This document shows, in pieces, positions 58,463 through 64,000 of a stretch of 64,000 nt of DNA. The notes under the pieces are model-generated. The model was not told the origin of the DNA. It was given only the letters and a program-made list of their open reading frames with translations, and ran no database searches. Within the stretch, counting starts at the first letter, position 1, and each line of letters starts with the position of its first letter. Made by a program: the position numbers and the translations under genes. Source of the stretch: Sphingobium cupriresistens (GTDB lineage: Bacteria > Pseudomonadota > Alphaproteobacteria > Sphingomonadales > Sphingomonadaceae); assembly GCF_004152865.1 (NCBI RefSeq), contig NZ_SEOO01000011.1, positions 45,523 through 109,522 of the forward strand, given 5' to 3'.

Positions 58463-58876
58463 ATGTCCCACACCGCCGGATGCCTCTGCGGCGCCGTCCG
58501 CATCATCATCGACGCCGAACCAATCGCCGCGCGCATGTGCTGGTGCCGCCTGTGCCAATATCTGGGCGGCGGATCGGCGACCGTGAACGTCGGCTTCCCA
58601 TCGGACAAGATGACGACCAGTGGCGACGTCCGCTGGCATGACAGCGTCGCCGACAGCGGCAACGCGATGAAGCGCGGCTTCTGTCCCACCTGCGGTACGC
58701 CACTGTTCAGCCTGGCCGAATCGCGCCCGCATCTTACCTTCATCCGCGCCGGCGCGCTCGACGATCCTTCGCTGATCGGGCCGCAGGCGGTGATCTGGAC
58801 CGATGCCGCCCCTGGCTGGGCGCATCATGATCCCGACCTGCCCCATTATCCTGCGCAAATCCCGCCTGTGCCCTGA
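58463..58876 (+). CDS. GFA-family (glutathione-dependent formaldehyde-activating-like) protein
   Basis: 137 residues. Zinc-binding pattern of the GFA/CENP-V fold: AGCLCGAVRIII, ARMCWCRLCQYLGG, GFCPTCGTPLFSL, giving C-x-C, C-x-C-x2-C and C-x2-C. Family members were named for formaldehyde-glutathione binding, but most have unknown substrates. Sits between the MoxR gene and a secreted protein gene. Confidence 0.9.
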   Translation: MSHTAGCLCGAVRIIIDAEPIAARMCWCRLCQYLGGGSATVNVGFPSDKMTTSGDVRWHDSVADSGNAMKRGFCPTCGTPLFSLAESRPHLTFIRAGALDDPSLIGPQAVIWTDAAPGWAHHDPDLPHYPAQIPPVP

Positions 58877-58995
58877 AACAGGCCCAGAGCGCCACGCGCG
58901 CAAAATAGACGCTTGCGCCCCCCGGTTTAGTCTGTAGCCTCTCCTTCATAGTTCAATGCCGCGCAAAGACGGTATCGACCTGGAGAGTGATGACA

Positions 58996-60045
58996 ATGCC
59001 GAAGCGCACCAAAGGACTCATAGCCGCTATAGTCTCCGCGACAGCGTTGTGCCTTTCCATTCCGACTATCGCCCATGCCGCCGACGCCGAAGCCTGGACC
59101 CCGACCGAAAGCGCCATCCGCGCCGCCTCCGCCGGCATCGCCCTGCCCCATACCGTCGCCGGCCTCTCGCTCAGCAAGAGCGGCGAAGCGTCCAATGGCG
59201 GCCGCGCGGTCGACAATTATGCGCAATATCTGTCGGAGGATGGCGCCATCCAGGCGACCCTTTACGTCTATCTGCCAACCTATGCCGACGCCTCGCTGGC
59301 CGCTTATATGACTGACAAGGCGGTGATGGAGCGGTTCGGCGCGAAGACCCGCCGCACCGCCTATGCCAGCGCGCCCGTCGCCGGCCGGGCGGACGGCGCG
59401 ATCCGCGCGGTCTATGACGATGCAGCCGACGGCGCGCTGACCACGGCCGCCGGGTTCGTCCATGCCGGGCGCTGGATCGTCAAGATCCGCGTGACCGGCC
59501 CGACCGAGCGTCGCGGCGAAGTGCTGGCCGGTCTAGACGGCATGCTGGCCAACCTGACGGTCGATGACCCCGCCAGCTTGCACGCCACCGCCCCCGCCAG
59601 CTTCTCCGCCTGTCCCGCCGCGCCGACCGCCGACGCCCGGCTGACTCCGCCCAAGCCAACCGAGGAAGCCGCGCCGCGGGATGTCCGCATCCCGCGCGAT
59701 GGCAAGGATGCGCTCTGCATCCGCGGCACGGCCGCCACTGCCGACGGCCGCTACGACATGCTCCAGCAGGCCGGGCGCAGCGATAGCGCGATCATCGTGC
59801 CCGTCGATGATAGCGGCACCGTGCTGGCCTTCGATCCCGCCGCCAACGGCGCAGGCTACAAGCTATCGATTCACATGGTGGGCCAGACCGATATTTATGG
59901 CGTCTATGACAGGGTGCCCAGCCCGCATCAGATCGCCGCCATCATCGACGGCAAGGACACCCAGACCGCCGAGGCGCAAGCCGTCGCCACCTACGCCGCC
60001 AATGGCGAGGTGACGGTCAGCCGCCTGGCGCAGAAGGGGCGCTGA
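58996..60045 (+). CDS. Hypothetical secreted protein
   Basis: About 349 residues. Signal peptide (RTKGLIAAIVSATALCLSIP, cleavage near IAHAADA). The mature protein has two regions, TVAGLSLSKSGEASNGGRAV to about residue 200 and a C-terminal ADGRYDMLQQAGRSDSAIIV, AFDPAANGAGYKLSIHMVGQ, with Ala/Asp-rich turns. Two cysteines (FSACPAAPT and ALCIRGTA) may pair. Not recognised as a family. ATGs at 58990 and 58996, with GGAGAG just upstream, both fit. Confidence 0.75.
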   Translation: MPKRTKGLIAAIVSATALCLSIPTIAHAADAEAWTPTESAIRAASAGIALPHTVAGLSLSKSGEASNGGRAVDNYAQYLSEDGAIQATLYVYLPTYADASLAAYMTDKAVMERFGAKTRRTAYASAPVAGRADGAIRAVYDDAADGALTTAAGFVHAGRWIVKIRVTGPTERRGEVLAGLDGMLANLTVDDPASLHATAPASFSACPAAPTADARLTPPKPTEEAAPRDVRIPRDGKDALCIRGTAATADGRYDMLQQAGRSDSAIIVPVDDSGTVLAFDPAANGAGYKLSIHMVGQTDIYGVYDRVPSPHQIAAIIDGKDTQTAEAQAVATYAANGEVTVSRLAQKGR

Positions 60046-60088
60046 AGGCGCTTTCGATCTTGTCAAAATGCGGCTTTAACATGCCGGG

Positions 60089-60958
60089 ATGAATCAGCCG
60101 ACAGACGCGACCCGCTTCGCCCGTATCCGCGGCCGTCTGGAAGCGATCAGCATATCGCCCGGTCCAGCGGCATGGGCGTTCGAATTTCTTCTTTTCGGCT
60201 TCAAGCAGGGCTGGGCGTGCCTGTTCGGCGGCTTGATGCTGGCGCTCCTGCTGGCTACGCACCTTTTCTACCCGTCCGGCGCATACCTCCATCGCTATGA
60301 TTTCCTGACGTTGGCGGCGCTCTTCATTCAGGCCGCGATGCTGGGCTTCCGGCTCGAAAGCTGGGACGAGGCGAAGGTCATCTTCGCCTTCCACCTGATT
60401 GGCACGATCATGGAATTGTTCAAGACTCATGCCGGTTCGTGGATCTATCCGGAGGCCAGCCTGCTTCATGTCGGTCCGGTACCGCTCTTTTCAGGATTCA
60501 TGTATGCGGCGGTGGGCAGCTATATCGCCCGTATCTGGCGCATTTTCGATTTCCGCTTCCTCCATTATCCCCCGGTCTGGGCAACGATGTTGTTGGCTGG
60601 CGCCATCTACGTCAATTTCTTCGCCCATCATTGGCTGCCCGATATCCGGCTCGCCCTGTTTGCAGCCGCCGTCCTGCTATTTGGCCGCACCTGGATCATC
60701 TTTACGCCCTGGCGCGCGCCGCGGCGGATGCCGCTACTTTTTGGCTTCTTCCTCGTCGCCCTGTTCATCTGGTTTGCGGAAAATATCGGCACTTTCGCCA
60801 ACGCCTGGACCTATCCCGACCAGCGCCATGGCTGGCAGATGGTCAGCGTCGCCAAGCTGGGCAGTTGGTATATGCTCATCATCATCTCCTTCGTGCTGGT
60901 GTCGCGCATCCACAACGGCGGCGCGAAACCCTCAGATCAGATAGCCCACCTCATATAG
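60089..60958 (+). CDS. DUF817 integral membrane protein
   Basis: 289 residues with about eight hydrophobic helices. Fits the DUF817 family (FLLFGFKQGWACLFGGLMLA, HRYDFLTLAALFIQAAMLGF, FKTHAGSWIYPEASLLHVGP, VPLFSGFMYAAVGSYIARIW, LIIISFVLVSRIHNGG). Function unknown. Its 3' end overlaps the convergent chemoreceptor-like gene by 27 bp. Confidence 0.88.
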   Translation: MNQPTDATRFARIRGRLEAISISPGPAAWAFEFLLFGFKQGWACLFGGLMLALLLATHLFYPSGAYLHRYDFLTLAALFIQAAMLGFRLESWDEAKVIFAFHLIGTIMELFKTHAGSWIYPEASLLHVGPVPLFSGFMYAAVGSYIARIWRIFDFRFLHYPPVWATMLLAGAIYVNFFAHHWLPDIRLALFAAAVLLFGRTWIIFTPWRAPRRMPLLFGFFLVALFIWFAENIGTFANAWTYPDQRHGWQMVSVAKLGSWYMLIIISFVLVSRIHNGGAKPSDQIAHLI

Positions 60959-62311
60959 TCCCCAGCGCCGCCCGCTGAACATCAGCGGCACGAACACGCT
61001 GCGCAGCGCGCGGTAGCGGCCTTCGCCCAGATCCTGCCGATAGGTGTAGAGGAAGAAGTCGCCCTCCTCCTGCAAGGCGCGACGGGTCTGGCTATCCATG
61101 AAAATCTGCCGGTTGCGGGCATTTTCCATGTTCCAGTCAGGGGCGCCTGGCCGCTGCGGCTGGCAGCGCGCGCTAATATGGGTAGGCAGATAGCCGTTCA
61201 TGTCGAGCAGGCAGCAGCCCACGATCGCGTTGTCCTCGCTGGTGCGGCGATCCAGCACCGGCCGCAACATCCCGTCCGCGAAATTGGTGAAGCCGTTGAG
61301 ATATTGGGTGGGCGCCGATCCTTCGATCGCGCGGTAATCGGTGTCGAACAGCTGCGACGGGCTGATCTCCCCCTTTTGCAACGCCTGTTCGATCAACGCG
61401 CCGACCTCTTCCGCGCCATCCTCCGCCAAAGCGATATAGCGGCTGTTGCGTGTCTTCTGCGGCCCATGCGCGGCGGTGTTGAGCATGGCGTTGGCCATAC
61501 CCTCCAGCCCTTCGAGTTGCTCGCGTGCGCTGTCGACCCGCGCCGCGCTGTCGCTGGCCGACCGGCTGAACGCCGCCAGCCCATGGCGCAGCGCATTGAC
61601 GTCGCCATCGGCCGCGTCGGTGCAGGCGACGATAGCGCCCGACCGCTCGCCAAACTGGGTGACCAGCGAAGCGATCTCCGCCATGCCCAGGCGCAGTCGG
61701 TCGATATGCGCGCCCGCCCCCCGGCCGCGCACGATATTGGCCTCGACCCCGCCGATCAGGTGGCGCGCATCCCGGTCCAACTGGGTCAGTTTGTCGCCGG
61801 CCGACGCCGCTGACTCGCCCGCCTGCCCCGCCAGCCGCCTGATCTCGTCCGCGACCACGGCGAAGCCCTGAGTCGCCGCGCCTCCGCGCGCCGCCTCGAT
61901 CGCGGCGTTAACCCCCAGCATCCGGGTCTGGCGCGCGATCGCGCCCAGTTCTTCCGAAATATCGCCCGCCGCCTCGATCACGGTAAGGAATTGGCGCAAA
62001 TGCCCCTCCAGCCCGGTGACATGCTCCACCAACGCCGCCACCTCGCCCAGTGACAGGCCGATCACGTCATGCCCATCGGCGATGATCCGGCCGGCGCGTC
62101 GGGCGGTCAGGCTCAATTCCTGCGCCGCGGCGACGCTCTCATTCTGGCTCGCGGCCAGCGTTTCCATATTGGCCTGCAATTTCGCCAGATGCGCCGAATC
62201 GCCCTGGATACGGCGGTTCAACTCGCTCAAATATCCGGCCGTCTCGCTGCACTGCAATGCGATGTCGCCCGACCTTTCTCCAAGATCAGCCAACAAGTCC
62301 CTGTTTTCCAA
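60932..62311 (-). CDS. Soluble chemoreceptor-like (methyl-accepting) protein with C-terminal sensory domain
   Basis: 459 residues without a membrane segment or HAMP domain. An N-terminal coiled coil leads to the signalling hairpin (ISEELGAIARQTRMLGVNAA, IEAARGGAATQGFAVVADEI, RRLAGQAGESAAS), and the C-terminal half (from about residue 300) is a PAS/Cache-like domain (FDTDYRAIEGSAPTQYLNGF, AIVGCCLLDMNGYLPTHISA, GLYEVGYLI). Sensor order is reversed compared with classical receptors. The hairpin tip is shorter than the usual E-x-x-x-Q region, so coupling to CheA is uncertain. No other che gene is near. Confidence 0.85.
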   Translation of the reverse strand: MENRDLLADLGERSGDIALQCSETAGYLSELNRRIQGDSAHLAKLQANMETLAASQNESVAAAQELSLTARRAGRIIADGHDVIGLSLGEVAALVEHVTGLEGHLRQFLTVIEAAGDISEELGAIARQTRMLGVNAAIEAARGGAATQGFAVVADEIRRLAGQAGESAASAGDKLTQLDRDARHLIGGVEANIVRGRGAGAHIDRLRLGMAEIASLVTQFGERSGAIVACTDAADGDVNALRHGLAAFSRSASDSAARVDSAREQLEGLEGMANAMLNTAAHGPQKTRNSRYIALAEDGAEEVGALIEQALQKGEISPSQLFDTDYRAIEGSAPTQYLNGFTNFADGMLRPVLDRRTSEDNAIVGCCLLDMNGYLPTHISARCQPQRPGAPDWNMENARNRQIFMDSQTRRALQEEGDFFLYTYRQDLGEGRYRALRSVFVPLMFSGRRWGLYEVGYLI

Positions 62312-62439
62312 GCGCGCCCCTGCTCATCTTTGTGCCGTGGATAGTGACGGATTAACCATGCGCTGCAACACTTAATATTCGAACAACTTTGCAGCGACGG
62401 CGGCTTGCATCGCTGCGCGCGGTGGACGACAAGCGATCC

Positions 62440-63615
62440 ATGCTGCTCAATTTTCTAGACGCGCTCCGCGCCGCCGGCATCCAAGCCAGCATCAAGGAGC
62501 ATCTGCTGCTGCTCGAAGCGCTCGAACGCGACGTCATCGCGCGGCGGCCGGAGGATTTCTATTATCTCGCCCGCGCCACTTATGTGAAGGACGAAGGGCT
62601 GCTCGACCGGTTCGACCAGGTGTTCGCCAAGGTCTTCAAGGGCGTGCTGGGCCAGGACGGGGTCGAGGCGGATATACCCGAAGATTGGCTACGCCTGGTC
62701 GCCGAGAAATTCCTCAGTCCTGAGGAAATGGAAAAGATCAAATCCCTGGGCGACTGGGACGAGATCATGAAGACGTTGAAAGAGCGGCTGGACGAACAGC
62801 AGGGCCGGCACCAGGGCGGCAGCAAGTGGATCGGCACTGGCGGCACCTCCCCCTTCGGCAATGGCGGCTACAACCCGGAAGGCGTGCGGATCGGCGGCGA
62901 ATCCCGGCACAAGCGCGCGATTAAGGTGTGGGAAAAGCGGGACTTCGCCAATCTCGACAACGCCAAGCAATTGGGCACCCGCAATATCAAGGTCGCGCTA
63001 CGCCGCTTGCGCCGCTTCGCGCGGGAAGGCGCGGCGGACGAACTGGATTTGGATGAAACCATCCGCGGCACCGCGCGGCAGGGCTGGCTCGACATTCGGA
63101 TGCGGCCCGAACGGCATAATGCGGTCAAGCTGCTGCTCTTTCTGGACGTCGGCGGATCGATGGACCCGTTCGTGACGCTGTGCGAGGAGCTTTTCTCCGC
63201 CGCCACGGGTGAATTCAAGAATATGGAATTTTTCTATTTTCATAACTGCCTCTACGAAGGCGTGTGGAAAGATAATCGCCGCCGCTTTGCCGAGCGGATT
63301 TCGACTTGGGATATCCTCCACAAATATGGCCATGATTATAAGGTCATCTTCGTCGGCGACGCGGCGATGAGCCCTTATGAGATCGCCCAGCCCGGCGGAT
63401 CTGTCGAACATATGAACCCGGAAGCCGGCGCGGTATGGCTTCATCGCGTCACCCACACCTATCCCGCCTGCGTGTGGCTCAACCCGGCGGCCGAAGCCCA
63501 TTGGGGCTATAGCCAGTCGACGAAGATGATCCGTGAGTTGATGAACGATCGCATGTATCCGCTGACGATTCAGGGTATCGACGCGGCGATGCGCGAATTG
63601 ACGCGCAAAAGATAG
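62440..63615 (+). CDS. CoxE-family VWA-domain protein
   Basis: 391 residues. MLLNFLDALRAAGIQASIKE and YYLARATYVKDEGLLDRFDQ at the start, then a flexible Gly-rich part (GGTSPFGNGGYNPEGVRIGG) and a VWA domain with a modified metal motif KLLLFLDVGGSMDPFVTLCE and a later VIFVGDAAMSPYEI. It is the usual partner of MoxR ATPases in maturation of molybdenum or copper enzymes. No such enzyme gene is in the window. The preceding in-frame codons have no ribosome site; the start at 62440 is also weak. Confidence 0.9.
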   Translation: MLLNFLDALRAAGIQASIKEHLLLLEALERDVIARRPEDFYYLARATYVKDEGLLDRFDQVFAKVFKGVLGQDGVEADIPEDWLRLVAEKFLSPEEMEKIKSLGDWDEIMKTLKERLDEQQGRHQGGSKWIGTGGTSPFGNGGYNPEGVRIGGESRHKRAIKVWEKRDFANLDNAKQLGTRNIKVALRRLRRFAREGAADELDLDETIRGTARQGWLDIRMRPERHNAVKLLLFLDVGGSMDPFVTLCEELFSAATGEFKNMEFFYFHNCLYEGVWKDNRRRFAERISTWDILHKYGHDYKVIFVGDAAMSPYEIAQPGGSVEHMNPEAGAVWLHRVTHTYPACVWLNPAAEAHWGYSQSTKMIRELMNDRMYPLTIQGIDAAMRELTRKR

Positions 63616-63739
63616 ATTGATCCATTCTGGAATATGAAGATCAATAGCTCGTGGATCCGATGAAATCGGTTCAAACTCCCATTGTTAGTATATAAATAAA
63701 GGATCAGCCTTTTCTGCCATAATAGGTGGGAGAAGACTC

Positions 63740-63878
63740 ATGCGAGTACTACACATCATTTCTTCACTTGCACTTTCACTTCCAGTCCCGACATGGGCGC
63801 AGGCCAACGCCTGCAAGGCTCAGGAAGATGCCGTCAATGACGTCGCCCAGATATTTGCCAAGGATCAAAGCGACCTTA
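63740..63878 (+). pseudogene. 5' fragment of a secreted-protein gene, cut by an IS element
   Basis: Begins with GGTGGGAGA and ATG at 63740, preceded by TATAAATA-like promoter DNA. Signal peptide MRVLHIISSLALSLPVPTWA, then QANACKAQEDAVNDVAQIFA and KDQSDL. From there the frame runs into sequence that belongs to a mobile element: 63899 onward is the end of a transposase on the other strand. Left as a truncated open frame of about 46 native codons plus about 22 from the IS. Confidence 0.6.
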
Positions 63879-64000
63879 GAGCCGGATTCGGAAGTTTCTC
63901 AATTCTGACAATACCTTGCGGTTCTGCGTGTGAGCATGCGGATTGAGGCGATGAGGGCCCAAGCTGTTGATGAGGCGATGGATCGCTCCCAGTCTTTCGC
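63879..64000. mobile_element. End of an IS5-family insertion sequence, cut by the window edge
   Basis: The left limit is inferred: TTA (63876-63878) would be one copy of the target duplication and GAGCCGGATTCGGAAG the terminal repeat. The transposase end is inside. The rest of the element and its other end lie outside the window. Confidence 0.65.
63899..64000 (-). CDS. IS5-family transposase, C-terminal fragment
   Basis: Only the last 33 codons are in view, on the minus strand: KDWERSIASSTAWALIASIR, then MLTRRTARYCQN and stop (TGA, 63901-63899). This matches the conserved tail of IS5/IS427-type DDE transposases (pattern KDxExxIASxTAWxxIAxIxxLTRRxAR). The N-terminal and catalytic parts are beyond the window, so activity cannot be judged. 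Confidence 0.75.
   Translation of the reverse strand, partial: AKDWERSIASSTAWALIASIRMLTRRTARYCQN

Noticed and set aside
63936..64000. Plus-strand ATG frame running off the end
   Set aside because: The minus strand here encodes a clear IS5-type transposase tail; the plus-strand frame is its shadow.

Overview
The window is high-G+C chromosomal DNA that reads like a sphingomonad alphaproteobacterium (Sphingobium/Sphingomonas type). The reasons are the FecI/FecR/TonB-receptor set, PDH E1-beta with an N-terminal lipoyl domain, a YqeY gene ahead of dnaG-rpoD, DUF4170, DUF817 and GFA-family genes, and scattered palindromes of the type CCGTTCG...GAGCTTGTCGAAG. The genus is an inference; no rRNA or tRNA gene was found to test it. 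Most of the window is ordinary core genome, with a few accessory patches.

Layout. 0-9 kb: serine hydrolase, cell-surface signalling set (sigma, anti-sigma, STN-type TonB receptor) and a large autotransporter ended by a strong terminator. 9-13 kb: gatCAB operon with an extra membrane gene between gatA and gatB. 13-20 kb: DUF3089 hydrolase, ruvX, a Rap1a-like protein, a MerR regulator divergent from a glutaredoxin-MauE fusion, an L,D-transpeptidase, a lipoprotein, serB and miaA. 20-28 kb: branched-chain amino acid genes ilvB-hyp-ilvN-ilvC and leuA, with two YceI genes between them. leuA is preceded by a short leucine-rich leader ORF with competing RNA hairpins, and ilvB by a weaker leader candidate. 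28-34 kb: peptidase, symporter, a decayed toxin-antitoxin pair, trmFO, EF-hand protein and a phytoene-synthase-like protein. 34-37.6 kb: a translationally coupled TadG/TadE/TadE-like cluster. 37.6-42 kb: pdhAB, ftsB-like gene and eno. 42-44.5 kb: a four-gene YqjD/YqjE-like membrane operon and DUF4170. 44.6-51.6 kb: rhomboid protease, greA and the carA-rraB-X-carB operon, where X is an AT-rich gene of unknown function. 51.7-56.7 kb: yqeY, an inverted-repeat-flanked DUF559 nuclease gene, dnaG and rpoD. 56.8-63.6 kb: MoxR ATPase, GFA protein, secreted protein, DUF817, a soluble chemoreceptor-like protein and a CoxE-type VWA protein. 63.7 kb to the end: a secreted-protein gene that appears to be broken by an IS5-family element running off the window.

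The observations most worth follow-up are the leuA leader (attenuator-like), the DUF559 gene between 38-bp imperfect inverted repeats whose right arm supplies the likely Shine-Dalgarno of dnaG, the foreign-looking gene coupled on both sides inside the car operon, and a MerR lacking one canonical mercury ligand that faces a glutaredoxin-MauE fusion. No CRISPR array and no complete mobile element were seen.
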